A stretch of DNA of 43,564 bases, taken from Staphylococcus cohnii subsp. cohnii. Lineage in GTDB: Bacteria > Bacillota > Bacilli > Staphylococcales > Staphylococcaceae. The stretch spans positions 1 through 43,564 of the forward strand of contig NZ_PPQC01000068.1 in the NCBI RefSeq assembly GCF_002902365.1. Direction: 5' to 3'. The position numbers were made by a program, and so were the translations under genes. The notes beneath the pieces were generated by a model, which had not been told where the DNA came from, searched no databases, and saw nothing but the letters and a program-made list of their open reading frames with translations. Each line of letters begins with the position of its first letter. Within the stretch, counting starts at the first letter, position 1. Of this stretch, positions 1 through 8,321 are shown in pieces.

Positions 1-44
1 CTCCCTTCAAAGTTTACATTTTTAAGTGTCTACTTTGAAGGGAG
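1..44. repeat. Perfect 13-bp inverted repeat (hairpin)
   Basis: Arms at 1-13 and 32-44 are exact reverse complements (CTCCCTTCAAAGT / ACTTTGAAGGGAG) around an 18-nt loop whose edges can pair further. There is no clear T-run on either strand, so a standard intrinsic terminator is not proven. It may end a gene lying left of the window. Confidence 0.6.
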
Positions 45-60
45 CATATCAAGAAATGGA

Positions 61-181
61 TTAGTCCTTTTTATATGGATAACTTGCGATTTTGATCGTG
101 CATGCTTGCCTAGGGATATGGCTCGAGCCTATTGTCTCTCGTCCATATCATTTCCCCGGGCGTCAGCACGATGCAAAATCG
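61..181. repeat. Structured 96-nt repeat, unit 1 of 3
   Basis: The core spans 86-181 and is preceded by a conserved 25-bp block. The outer stem pairs CGATTTTGATCGTGC with GCACGATGCAAAATCG (15 bp, one bulge). An inner stem pairs GCCTAGGG with CCCCGGGC (one A-C mismatch), followed by ATATGG / CCATAT. No ORF fits it. A weak minus-strand promoter-like pair (TTGTTT, 17 bp, TTATAT) lies at 200-228. The direction of transcription, if any, is unknown. Confidence 0.75.
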
Positions 182-307
182 TTTGAAATATTTCTCAAGA
201 TATAAAAGCAAAGGCTCATTTAAAACAATTCAGTAATCCTAATAAATTAATGATGTTCTTATTTTATAAAGTTAATAACATGAATTGAAATCATAAGTAA
301 TAAAGAA

Positions 308-428
308 TTAGTCCTTTTTATATGGATAACTTGCGATTTTGATCGTGCATGCTTGCCTAGGGATATGGCTCGAGCCTATTGTCTCTCGTCCATATCAATT
401 CCCTGGGCGTCAGCACGATGCAAAATCT
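308..428. repeat. Structured 96-nt repeat, unit 2 of 3
   Basis: The core spans 333-428, 247 bp after unit 1. The inner stem is GCCTAGGG / CCCTGGGC, where the A that is mismatched in unit 1 pairs with T. The last base of the outer stem is changed (T for G). The flanking conserved block at 308-332 matches unit 1; the sequence between units is not shared. Confidence 0.75.
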
Positions 429-550
429 CTATAAGTGATGTGTTTTAATACAATAGAAAAAAGCTTCGTATTATTTAACTCATACAACTAATAAAAAGTC
501 ATGTTTTTAATTAACCAAAAGATATAACTAAATATGAATACACATGATGG

Positions 551-674
551 ATTGGTTCTTTTTATATGAGACTAACTTGCGATTTTGATCGTGTATGCTT
601 GCCTGGGGATATGGCTCTAGACTGTAGTCTCTCGTCCATATCATTTCCCCGGGCGTCAGCACGATGCAAAATCG
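551..674. repeat. Structured 96-nt repeat, unit 3 of 3
   Basis: The core spans 579-674, 246 bp after unit 2. The inner stem is GCCTGGGG / CCCCGGGC, so the variable pair is G-C here against A-T in unit 2: a compensatory change. The apical part differs most from the other units (AGACT-GT-AGTCT can form its own small hairpin). A minus-strand promoter-like pair (TTCACA, 17 bp, TTATAT) lies at 681-709. This unit sits just beyond the stop codon of the monooxygenase gene. Confidence 0.75.
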
Positions 675-720
675 TAGGAAATATAAAATTATGAATTTTC
701 ATTTGTGAATGACGTGTTAT

Positions 721-2031
721 TTAATTTGACTTAGGTAAATTCATATTTTCCCTAAATGTCGTACCTTCATATTCTGTTCTAAAAAGATTTCTTTTTTGTA
801 ATTCTGGAATGATGTAATCTACAAAATCTTCTAAGCTATTAGGAAAAGTTGGCGGCATTAAATTAAATCCGTCGGCTACCCCCTCATTAAACCAATGTTC
901 CATTTCATCAACAATTTGTTCCGGGGTTCCGATAAGCGTTAAATGTCCACCACCTGCACTAAGATATCCTAACAATTGTCTTAAAGTTGGATTTTTGTCT
1001 TTTATAATTTCTAATACAGTTTGATAACGACCTTTAGGACCTTTAAAAGCTTCTAATGGTGGTAAAGGTGGCACTGGTTCATCCAAATCCCAATTATGAC
1101 AATCTTGATGGATGAAAAATTCTAATTGATTTAATGCTGTTTCAATTGCTAAGTTTGCATCTAGTTTTTGCTTTTTAGCATAAGCTTCTTCGTATGTTGG
1201 GGCGACATATGTGACTAACCCCGGAAAGACTTTTAAACTGTCTTCTGATTTACCTGCTAATTTTAGTTGATGATTTAATCTTTTTTTAAATGCAGTAGCC
1301 TGCTGTATGTTCCAAGCTACTGCATAAACGGCATCTGCGTATTTAGTAGCTAATGCAATGCCAGGATCTGATGCGCCTGCTTGCATAGCAACAGGTTTAC
1401 CTTGTAGGCTGCTTGGTGTTGTTAAAGGCCCTTGTACTTTGAAGTGTTCTCCTACATGATTGATCGCATGGATATGGTTTGCATTGATTAGAATATCTTG
1501 TGCCTTGTCATGTACAAAATCTTCTAAGCTCCAAGATGTTAATAGTTGATTCATAACACAGGCAAATTCATCTGCTTTTTTATAACGTTCTTGATGTGCA
1601 GGTAAACGAGACATGCTATGATTTGCAGCTTCTAAATCTGTCATAGAGGTTACTAAATTCCAACCTGCACGTCCTTGACTCATATGATCAAGACTCAATA
1701 ATTGTCTTGCAGCAGTAAAAGGATTCGAAAATGTACTTGAGATAGTCGCAACAAGACCTATATTTTGTGTTACTTGTGCTATTGCTGCTAAATTCATTAA
1801 TGGATCAAACCAAAAAGCTGGCATATCATTATCCGTTTTTGCAGGAAAAGATTGATTATCAGCAAAAAATATAGCATCTAGCAAGCCTCGTTCTGATAGT
1901 CGAGCTAACGATTGATAATAATTGATATCGCCAATTCGATCAATACTAGAATCTTGCATACGCCATGCAGCTTGGTGATGGCCACAACCGTAAATTAATA
2001 CACCTATATTGAGATGTTGATCGTGCGTCAT
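721..2031 (-). CDS. FMN-dependent monooxygenase, NtaA/SnaA/DszA type (luciferase-like fold)
   Basis: A 436-residue protein of the bacterial-luciferase-like (TIM-barrel) monooxygenases that use reduced flavin from a separate reductase to oxidise small N- or S-containing organic compounds. The N-terminal strand (IGVLIYGCGHHQAAWR), the SSTFSNPFTAARQL segment near residue 97, the GRAGWNLVTS block near residue 120 and the late GTPEQIVDEM segment are typical of the NtaA/SnaA/SoxA branch. The length is normal. The start has a good ribosome site (GGAGG, 9 nt upstream). The gene lies 19 bp behind the SDR gene and is probably co-transcribed from the TPP-riboswitch promoter. The substrate is unknown; thiamin control suggests a thiamin-related or sulfur heterocycle, but that is inference. 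Confidence 0.85.
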   Translation of the reverse strand: MTHDQHLNIGVLIYGCGHHQAAWRMQDSSIDRIGDINYYQSLARLSERGLLDAIFFADNQSFPAKTDNDMPAFWFDPLMNLAAIAQVTQNIGLVATISSTFSNPFTAARQLLSLDHMSQGRAGWNLVTSMTDLEAANHSMSRLPAHQERYKKADEFACVMNQLLTSWSLEDFVHDKAQDILINANHIHAINHVGEHFKVQGPLTTPSSLQGKPVAMQAGASDPGIALATKYADAVYAVAWNIQQATAFKKRLNHQLKLAGKSEDSLKVFPGLVTYVAPTYEEAYAKKQKLDANLAIETALNQLEFFIHQDCHNWDLDEPVPPLPPLEAFKGPKGRYQTVLEIIKDKNPTLRQLLGYLSAGGGHLTLIGTPEQIVDEMEHWFNEGVADGFNLMPPTFPNSLEDFVDYIIPELQKRNLFRTEYEGTTFRENMNLPKSN

Positions 2032-2050
2032 AATTGATGCCCTCCATATT

Positions 2051-2803
2051 TTAGTTCATTGTTAAACCGCCATCTACGGTAATATTTTGACCAGTGATAC
2101 CATTAGCTTGATCGCTAACTAGAAATGCCACCATATTTGCTACATCTTGTGGTGTTGTTACTTTATGTAATGGTGTAGTCTGTTCAATTAAATCAAATAC
2201 TTCATCTGAAGTGGCAGCACTGGCGTCTGTGGTTTTTAATAAACCACCAGAAACGACATTAGCTTTGATGCCATACTGACCAAGTTCAGCAGCAATATTT
2301 CTTGTAAAACCGATTAAACTTGATTTAGCGGTAGTATATTCATGATAGGGTACGACAGGATTTTGGTATAAATTCGTTCCGATAGATATAATGTTACCTG
2401 ATTTGTGCTTAATAAATTGATCGATAACACTTTGGGTTACATTAAAAGCACCTTTGAGCGTACCGTCAATTTGTTGTTGGTAATCTGACCAGCTTAAGTC
2501 TTTAAATGATTTTTGACTAGAAGGATCAAATTTAAAACCTATAAGCGCATTATTCACAACGGCATCTATTTTTCCAAAATAATTAGTAGCTTCCGTGATT
2601 AATTGATCAACTTGTGTTCTATCTGTGACATCAGCACATATCGCAATTGCTTGATCGTGACCAATTTCGGCCACAACTTTTTCTGCTAATGCTTTATTTT
2701 GAAAATAATTGATAATTACATTATGTCCTTTCTTAGCTAAAGTTTTTGCTATTGATGCACCTAACCCTCTACTGCTACCAGTTATAAGTATTGTTTTAGT
2801 CAT
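2051..2803 (-). CDS. Short-chain dehydrogenase/reductase (SDR)
   Basis: A classical SDR of 250 residues. It has the nucleotide-binding TGSSRGLG motif close to the N-terminus, VVNNAL after the fourth strand, the catalytic Ser in the ISIGT strand and YTTAK (Tyr-x-x-x-Lys), and it ends in the usual G-GLT(M)N tail. It resembles FabG/3-oxoacyl reductase-like enzymes, but nothing identifies the substrate. The start at 2803 is chosen because AGGAG lies 7 nt upstream; a longer reading frame from 2845 would start inside the riboswitch terminator and is unlikely. First gene of the operon, followed by the monooxygenase; the two could act in successive oxidation/reduction steps. Confidence 0.85.
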   Translation of the reverse strand: MTKTILITGSSRGLGASIAKTLAKKGHNVIINYFQNKALAEKVVAEIGHDQAIAICADVTDRTQVDQLITEATNYFGKIDAVVNNALIGFKFDPSSQKSFKDLSWSDYQQQIDGTLKGAFNVTQSVIDQFIKHKSGNIISIGTNLYQNPVVPYHEYTTAKSSLIGFTRNIAAELGQYGIKANVVSGGLLKTTDASAATSDEVFDLIEQTTPLHKVTTPQDVANMVAFLVSDQANGITGQNITVDGGLTMN

Positions 2804-2831
2804 CATTTCACTCCTAGAATTATTTATTAAA

Positions 2832-2867
2832 TAAAAAATACACAACCTCCGTGAGAGAAGTTGTGTA
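2832..2867 (-). terminator. Riboswitch expression-platform terminator
   Basis: Read on the minus strand: TACACAAC pairs with GTTGTGTA across a short apical stem, followed directly by a T-run (ATTTTTTATTT). It sits between the TPP aptamer and the SDR ribosome site, the layout of a transcription-terminating OFF switch. Confidence 0.85.
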
Positions 2868-2921
2868 CTAAAAATCTACAATCTATAGTTAAGACATTAA
2901 AATAGTTTTGTCATTTTTGTA

Positions 2922-3003
2922 ACACTTCCCTCCGCTAGTATGGACTAGATCAGGTTCAAAGGATTTGAGTAAACTCATCTCAGTTAAAAAACACCCCTAG
3001 TGC
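2922..3003 (-). promoter_or_regulatory. TPP (thiamin pyrophosphate) riboswitch aptamer, THI element
   Basis: The minus strand shows the hallmark conserved blocks in order: AGGGGTG, then ACTGAGATGAG, then CTTTGAACCTGATCTAG, then ATACTAGCGGAGGGAAGTG. CACT and AGTG at the ends close P1. These blocks form the TPP-binding pocket. With the downstream terminator, high TPP should stop transcription of the SDR-monooxygenase operon. Confidence 0.95.
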
Positions 3004-3027
3004 ATTTCATATTTAATTTATTCTCAA

Positions 3028-3054
3028 TTTATAGTGTTTAATGATCTATGTCAA
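3028..3054 (-). promoter_or_regulatory. Promoter of the riboswitch operon
   Basis: On the minus strand, a perfect -35 TTGACA (3049-3054) precedes TATAAA (3028-3033) with a short 15-bp spacer, about 25 bp before the aptamer. No other SigA-like site was seen in this gap on that strand. Confidence 0.55.
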
Positions 3055-3080
3055 GTTTATGTCGAAATCGTAAGCTATAT

Positions 3081-3089
3081 TGATATAAT
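3081..3089 (+). promoter_or_regulatory. Extended -10 promoter, probably for rpsP
   Basis: TGATATAAT is a perfect extended -10 (TGnTATAAT). No good -35 is present. It lies about 120 bp upstream of rpsP and diverges from the riboswitch promoter. Confidence 0.45.
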
Positions 3090-3211
3090 TAATTGTCTAA
3101 AAGTAAAAATATAAAATGGTAAAGAAGAAACTCTTTACAAAGTTCTAAATAACTGTTAATATTATTTCTTGTAGAAAATAAAAATTAGAACAATCAAAGG
3201 AGAGAATATAA

Positions 3212-3478
3212 ATGGCAGTTAAATTACGTTTAACACGTTTAGGCTCAAAAAGAAATCCATTCTATCGTATCGTAGCAGCAGATGCTCGTGCGCCACGTGA
3301 TGGTCGTAACATCGAACAAATTGGAACTTATAATCCAAATAATGTAAATGCTCCAGAAGTTAAAATTGACGAAGAATTAGCATTAAAATGGTTAAAAAAT
3401 GGTGCTAAACCAACAGATACTGTACACAATATCTTATCAAGAGAAGGTATCTTGAAAAAATTTGACGATCAAAAATAA
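3212..3478 (+). CDS. rpsP: 30S ribosomal protein S16
   Basis: An 88-residue protein beginning [13 protein letters not shown], with the family block [18 protein letters not shown] near residue 15. S16 binds 16S rRNA early and helps 30S assembly. Length is at the short end of the normal range. The ribosome site AAAGGAGAG lies 9 nt upstream. In staphylococci it normally heads rpsP-rimM-trmD-rplS; here a structured 403-bp gap with a terminator-like hairpin separates it from rimM, so it may be partly transcribed alone. Confidence 0.97.
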   Translation: MAVKLRLTRLGSKRNPFYRIVAADARAPRDGRNIEQIGTYNPNNVNAPEVKIDEELALKWLKNGAKPTDTVHNILSREGILKKFDDQK

Positions 3479-3563
3479 TTGTCATCATTTACACATATTA
3501 AATTTATAAAAGGAGAGGCGTAGAAATCTCAGTGATTTAAAATGATTTCGTCGTCTTATCTCC

Positions 3564-3603
3564 GCATGGATGACTAAGGTGAAATGTTTACCATAGTCCA
3601 TGC
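3564..3603 (+). other. Stable hairpin in the rpsP-rimM gap
   Basis: GCATGG, ACTA and GGT pair in order with ACC, TAGT and CCATGC, giving about 13 bp with small bulges and a loop of about 9 nt. It lacks a T-run. A strong ribosome-site-like AAAGGAGAGG at about 3509-3519 lies upstream without a usable start codon after it. Confidence 0.5.
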
Positions 3604-3615
3604 CAATATAATGAT

Positions 3616-3650
3616 AAAAGGCTGAGACAATACATTTGTCCCAGCCTTTT
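3616..3650 (+). terminator. Terminator-like hairpin after rpsP
   Basis: AAAAGGCTGAGACAA and TTGTCCCAGCCTTTT form 14 of 15 pairs around a short loop and end in TTTT. The GGCTGAGACA / TGTCCCAGCC core is of a type I recall in many staphylococcal intergenic regions. The A- and T-flanks mean it could act on either strand. Confidence 0.7.
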
Positions 3651-3806
3651 AAATTACCATATTAGTGAAAATTTATATAAATTTTCACCAGCATTTAGTG
3701 CACGTTCACTAGTTAATAAGATTGTTTAAAGGAATAATTAAAATAATCAATACACATTTTACCACGTGGAAGTATAGTGAAGGCTTAAAATAATTATGAC
3801 AATTCA

Positions 3807-3815
3807 TGTTATAAT
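3807..3815 (+). promoter_or_regulatory. Extended -10 promoter upstream of rimM
   Basis: TGTTATAAT at 3807-3815 matches TGnTATAAT, about 65 bp before rimM. The -35 region is poor. Placed after the rpsP hairpin, it would let rimM-trmD-rplS be transcribed independently. Confidence 0.5.
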
Positions 3816-3881
3816 TATTTTAGTCAAAAAATGAAAAAACGAATTTCAATGATATATTTATACATTATCGGAGGAGCTTAA

Positions 3882-4388
3882 ATGAAAGTAGAAATAGGTA
3901 AAATTATCAATACACATGGTATAAAAGGCGAAATCAAAGTCCAATCTCACTCAGATTTTACAGATATCCGCTTTCAACCAGGTGAAGTTGTGTTGATAGA
4001 ACGTCAAAATGAACCAACAATAGAATTGAAAGTTGCGACATATCGCATGCATAAAGGGTTACACATGTTGACTTTTGAAGGAATCAATAATATTAATGAT
4101 ATTGAGCATTTAAAAGGGGAAATACTTTTACAAGAACGCGACCATGAAGAAATTGAATTAGGTGAACATGAATATTATTACTCAGATATTATTGGTTGTA
4201 CCGTATTCGATGACAAAGAAACGCCTATTGGACGCGTGATAGAAATTTTTGAAACGGGTGCGAATGATGTATGGGTTGTCAAAGGTGATAAAGAATATCT
4301 CATACCATATATAGAAGATGTTGTTAAAGATATAGATGTTGAAGGTAGACGTATTGATATTACGCCTATGGAAGGATTGTTGGAATAA
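3882..4388 (+). CDS. rimM: Ribosome maturation factor RimM
   Basis: A 168-residue protein with the RimM N-terminal barrel ([18 protein letters not shown], residues 3-20) and the C-terminal PRC-type barrel ([12 protein letters not shown]..., near residue 98, with [10 protein letters not shown] and LIPYIEDVV). It binds S19 in the 30S head and helps 16S processing. Ribosome site GGAGG is 8 nt upstream. Its stop codon overlaps the trmD start by one base (TAATG), indicating translational coupling. Confidence 0.96.
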   Translation: MKVEIGKIINTHGIKGEIKVQSHSDFTDIRFQPGEVVLIERQNEPTIELKVATYRMHKGLHMLTFEGINNINDIEHLKGEILLQERDHEEIELGEHEYYYSDIIGCTVFDDKETPIGRVIEIFETGANDVWVVKGDKEYLIPYIEDVVKDIDVEGRRIDITPMEGLLE

Positions 4389-5125
4389 TGAAGATAGATT
4401 ATTTAACTTTGTTCCCTCAAATGTTTGATGGCGTATTAAATCAATCGATTTTAAAAAGAGCGCAAGATAAGGAAATGCTACAAGTCAATACTGTCGATTT
4501 TAGAAGTTTCGCTGAAAATAAACATAATCAAGTAGATGACTATCCATTTGGCGGTGGACAAGGCATGGTGCTCAAACCAGAACCTATATTTAATGCAATG
4601 AAGTGCATTGAAAAAACAGAAGATACACGAGTGATTTTAATGTGTCCACAAGGTCGGCCATTTAATCAGGAAATTGCACAGGAACTCAGTCATTCAAAAC
4701 ATTTGGTTTTTATTTGTGGACATTATGAGGGGTATGATGAACGAATTCGACAGCATCTAGTTACTGATGAAATTTCTATGGGAGATTATGTTTTAACAGG
4801 TGGAGAATTGCCTGCTATGGTAATGACTGATGCAATTATAAGGTTAATACCAGGTGTTTTAGGCAATCAACAATCGCACGAGGATGATTCCTTTCAGGAT
4901 GGTTTGTTAGAATTTCCACAATATACAAGACCACGTTCATACCAAGATATGAACGTGCCAGATGTATTATTGTCAGGTAATCATGCGCATATTGATCAAT
5001 GGCGTCATGAGCAAAAACTGATACGTACGTGGGAAAAGCGTCCAGATTTATTAGAAAATTATCCACTTACGGATAAAGATAAAGATATTTTAGAAAGATA
5101 TAAAAAGCAATTGAAAAATGAATGA
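4388..5125 (+). CDS. trmD: tRNA (guanine-37-N1)-methyltransferase
   Basis: 245 residues. A SPOUT-class enzyme that uses SAM to make m1G37 next to the anticodon and prevent frameshifting. Visible family blocks: [14 protein letters not shown] near residue 57, [10 protein letters not shown] near residue 116 and the trefoil-knot SAM loop [15 protein letters not shown] near residue 136, then IPGVLG. Length is typical. It is coupled to rimM by a one-base overlap and is followed by a 103-bp leader before rplS. Confidence 0.97.
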   Translation: MKIDYLTLFPQMFDGVLNQSILKRAQDKEMLQVNTVDFRSFAENKHNQVDDYPFGGGQGMVLKPEPIFNAMKCIEKTEDTRVILMCPQGRPFNQEIAQELSHSKHLVFICGHYEGYDERIRQHLVTDEISMGDYVLTGGELPAMVMTDAIIRLIPGVLGNQQSHEDDSFQDGLLEFPQYTRPRSYQDMNVPDVLLSGNHAHIDQWRHEQKLIRTWEKRPDLLENYPLTDKDKDILERYKKQLKNE

Positions 5126-5228
5126 CAGTGTGCTAACATAATTTAAGTGTGCGACACACGAAAATCACTATGATCCGCTGCTATATATTTGTCTAGGCAA
5201 GAACATAGGTTGAAGGAGAGAAAAAATA
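5126..5228 (+). promoter_or_regulatory. rplS leader, possible L19 autoregulatory region
   Basis: The 103 bp between trmD and rplS contain a small hairpin (GTGTG-CGA-CACAC) and a good ribosome site (GAAGGAGAG). Firmicutes commonly have an L19 leader RNA here. I see a position and structure compatible with one, but cannot align it to the family model by eye. Confidence 0.35.
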
Positions 5229-5579
5229 ATGAGTAATCACAAATTAATCGAAGCAGTAACACAATCACAATTACGCACAGATTTACCTTCATTCCGTCCA
5301 GGTGACACTTTAAGAGTTCACGTACGTATTATTGAAGGTACTCGCGAACGTATCCAAGTATTCGAAGGTGTTGTAATCAAACGTCGTGGTGGAGGTATTT
5401 CAGAAACTTTCACAGTACGTAAGATTTCTTCAGGTGTAGGTGTGGAACGTACATTCCCATTACACACTCCAAAAATCGAAAAAATCGAAGTTAAACGTCG
5501 CGGTAAAGTACGTCGTGCTAAATTATATTACTTACGTGAATTACGTGGTAAAGCTGCTAGAATCAAAGAAATTCGTTAA
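5229..5579 (+). CDS. rplS: 50S ribosomal protein L19
   Basis: 116 residues, normal length. It contains the L19 signature [14 protein letters not shown] near residue 25, [12 protein letters not shown] near residue 44 and the basic tail [26 protein letters not shown]19 sits at the 30S-50S interface (bridge region). Last gene of the rimM-trmD-rplS group, closed by a strong terminator shared with the convergent YfhO genes. Confidence 0.98.
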   Translation: MSNHKLIEAVTQSQLRTDLPSFRPGDTLRVHVRIIEGTRERIQVFEGVVIKRRGGGISETFTVRKISSGVGVERTFPLHTPKIEKIEVKRRGKVRRAKLYYLRELRGKAARIKEIR

Positions 5580-5595
5580 TCAGCATAAAAGTCAT

Positions 5596-5634
5596 AAAAA
5601 AGAAGCAGTTCCTATTAGGAACTGCTTCTTTTTT
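5596..5634. terminator. Bidirectional intrinsic terminator
   Basis: AAAAAAGAAGCAGTTCC pairs perfectly with GGAACTGCTTCTTTTTT around a 5-nt loop. The A-run and T-run make it functional on both strands. It separates rplS from the convergent YfhO gene, whose stop is at 5669. Confidence 0.9.
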
Positions 5635-5668
5635 GCTTTGCAACAATTTGACGAAGGTGATAAAGATA

Positions 5669-8299
5669 TTATTTTGATTTTTTAGCATAAATCCATTTTG
5701 TATATATGAAACTTAAAACGACGCCAATAACACTAATTACGATCAATAACCATGTATAGGGTGGTGTATATTTAAGCGTAATTGTCTTTTGTCCTTGTTC
5801 TACAGGGATGATTGTCATGATGCCATTTCCTTGTTTAACTAGTAACGTTTTGCCTTTGTCTGTATAAGCTTTCATTCCATCTCTATATGGCATTGGCAAC
5901 ACGAGATAACCTTCATCATTTTTATTTTTTTCAATTGTATAATTACGGGCATTTTGTGAAACTTTCACTGAATGTAGTTGTTTATGCGCTTTATTTAATA
6001 CGTCGTAGTTTTCTCCGTAAATGCCTTTAATATTAAAACGATAAGTACCTTTAGATAATTTTATATTCAAATCTTGAGCAGATTTTATGCGCATTGTTAT
6101 AGGAGTGACGAAACGTCTGTACTTATAAGATAAGTTATTACGATGTTGATTATATTCATTTACGCCAACATTGTGTTCTTTATCTGGTCCCAACAATTCA
6201 ACATCCATCTCTACATAAAGGTCTTCATATTGATTGGCAATAGATGGTGGTAACTTATACTGGATACCACCGCCGTCCTTAGAAACGGATAATTTATTTT
6301 TATGTGTACGTTTTGCATTAACTAAATGAGTTGAAGTTTCTGCAAGTAAGTTTTTATTCGGTGTGAACTGTTGATTGGTAGGGTATGCGTCTGTCTGGTC
6401 AAAAACGACCCCTTGTAACATTGCTTGTTCTTTATCCAAAGGTGATTTAAGATCTTTTTTATTAAATACTTTATTTGTAATATGTGCACTTGGGTAATCG
6501 ATTTTATTTTTTGAGTGTATAAAGGATTCATCATTAGAATGTTTGATTGTACTATGCTTAGAAAAACCGTAAGGCATGTTTTTGTCTTCTGGACGTCGTA
6601 TACGATCATTGACATCCCAAAGTGCCATCAAATTAGCTCTATTTGAAAGTAAACGGTAAGTGCTGTTTTTATCCGTATGCATATTGATTTGTAATGTTTT
6701 ATCATAATATTTTAAAATATCACCATCAAGAATACTTGAATATAATGCAATGCCGTTGAAATGATATATCATTGGTGAATTCAAACCGTATTGTGACATG
6801 TAATCGATTCTACTGAATGGATTATCTTGACTCTGTTTAATCTTATCAATTTTTTTGGCTAATGCAGGACTTTTATATTTTGAATCATGCATTGACGAAA
6901 CTGTCGATTCGTATTTTTGAACATTATTGACATGGTCGTTCTCTAAAATAATTGCTTGTTGAATAATGAATAATATTACAAGTACAACAGATGGCCATTT
7001 TAATTTGAATAGTGATTTTTTATAAAGCAATATACCGATAAAAATCATAATTACAAGGCAGACGCCCATCCATGACATTCTTTGTTCTTTAACTATAATT
7101 TGCATAATACCCATAATCATTAATACGGGTAAGCAAGCGAATATATACGACTTCAATGATAATTCAGATAAATGCTGAATAAATAATGCAATTAATCCAG
7201 CAGTAGTTAGCGCAAATATATAAACCCAGCGGCGCTCAGGTGTTGAGAACCCATTGAACATACTATCGAAAAGGGGAGTTAGAGATCCTATTAGCATCAC
7301 CCAAGTTGCGATAGCGAAAAGTCTATAATAATAATGTCGATATAATTTAAAAGATAGTAAAGCAATGAGTGCAATGATAGTAACAGTGATATAAAATCCA
7401 TTTGTGAAAAAATGTTTTTGTCGTGCGAAATCTGTAATGATACCAAAATTAAAATAAGGATTACTTACTCTATCATTATTTAAAAAAGAAGAAACTCCAG
7501 TATAAAAACCCCATATAGCAATTAAGGTACTTAATATAACTGTTATAGGTATCATCCAAAGTTGTTGTTTCCTTGTGACGATATCTTTTGCATGTGGGAA
7601 GATACATCTGTAGATAAAGTAACTCAAAATGACAATAGCTTCGTAATAACTAAAATAAAAATTAGAAAATAATGTTAAAGCAATAGCAAAAATAAATAAT
7701 CCAATTTTTCTTTCTTTATAAAACCGTTCAATACCAAGCAAAGATAGTGGGAGAAAAATTAATAAATCTCCATAATATGACCAAGTAAAATTAAAATAAA
7801 TGACGGTTGTTGAAGCTGCATATAACATTGAAGCCAAAAATACTATGTAGTTTTTGAGCTTGATATAATTAAAGAAATAGAACGCAAGGATAAATGTAGC
7901 AATACCTTTGACAAAAGCTACAATCAATTGGTTACTTGCCCAATATGTGATATTGCTAGGGTTGCTATTAAATATTACTTCAGATAACCACACGAATAAA
8001 AAATTAATTATTACAAAAGGTGAGGTTGCATAGTAATAGGATAAATCTTTAACATAATCTCCACCTAAACCAAAAGAATGATCATAAAAACTTTTGAATT
8101 GGCTAAAGTGTTCGTAAAGATACATTTGGAAAGGCATCATTTGCCTAAACCCATCACCATGACCACTGAATACGACACCGTCAGTTAAATAGCGATAAAT
8201 ATATGGTGTGAACGTTAATAAAGCTACGCCAACGCCCATTAAAAGGATCGTTAAAAATCTTGTTAGTTTGTGGGACCAAATTCTATGAAACACGGTCAT
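5669..8299 (-). CDS. YfhO-family polytopic membrane protein, downstream copy
   Basis: An 876-residue protein with about a dozen hydrophobic segments in the first 450 residues, a large polar domain (about 460-840) and one last membrane segment before a short Lys-rich tail. After the first membrane segment comes GDGFRQMMPFQMYLY, an acidic loop as in GT-C glycosyltransferases, then SFGLGGDY. Members of this family are required for lipoteichoic-acid glycosylation in some Firmicutes, so a sugar transferase acting outside the membrane is a reasonable guess, not shown here. It starts 22 bp after its paralogue with a modest ribosome site (GATGAGGT), suggesting one transcript. Confidence 0.85.
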   Translation of the reverse strand: MTVFHRIWSHKLTRFLTILLMGVGVALLTFTPYIYRYLTDGVVFSGHGDGFRQMMPFQMYLYEHFSQFKSFYDHSFGLGGDYVKDLSYYYATSPFVIINFLFVWLSEVIFNSNPSNITYWASNQLIVAFVKGIATFILAFYFFNYIKLKNYIVFLASMLYAASTTVIYFNFTWSYYGDLLIFLPLSLLGIERFYKERKIGLFIFAIALTLFSNFYFSYYEAIVILSYFIYRCIFPHAKDIVTRKQQLWMIPITVILSTLIAIWGFYTGVSSFLNNDRVSNPYFNFGIITDFARQKHFFTNGFYITVTIIALIALLSFKLYRHYYYRLFAIATWVMLIGSLTPLFDSMFNGFSTPERRWVYIFALTTAGLIALFIQHLSELSLKSYIFACLPVLMIMGIMQIIVKEQRMSWMGVCLVIMIFIGILLYKKSLFKLKWPSVVLVILFIIQQAIILENDHVNNVQKYESTVSSMHDSKYKSPALAKKIDKIKQSQDNPFSRIDYMSQYGLNSPMIYHFNGIALYSSILDGDILKYYDKTLQINMHTDKNSTYRLLSNRANLMALWDVNDRIRRPEDKNMPYGFSKHSTIKHSNDESFIHSKNKIDYPSAHITNKVFNKKDLKSPLDKEQAMLQGVVFDQTDAYPTNQQFTPNKNLLAETSTHLVNAKRTHKNKLSVSKDGGGIQYKLPPSIANQYEDLYVEMDVELLGPDKEHNVGVNEYNQHRNNLSYKYRRFVTPITMRIKSAQDLNIKLSKGTYRFNIKGIYGENYDVLNKAHKQLHSVKVSQNARNYTIEKNKNDEGYLVLPMPYRDGMKAYTDKGKTLLVKQGNGIMTIIPVEQGQKTITLKYTPPYTWLLIVISVIGVVLSFIYTKWIYAKKSK

Positions 8300-8321
8300 A
8301 CCTCATCTCAGATAAACTCCT

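Noticed and set aside
61..674. The three repeats as a CRISPR array
   Set aside because: Units are 96 nt with long internal palindromes, spacers are about 150 bp, there are only three, and no cas gene is near.
5440..5685. 81-aa ORF overlapping the 3' end of rplS
   Set aside because: Out of frame with rplS, runs through the bidirectional terminator, no ribosome site.
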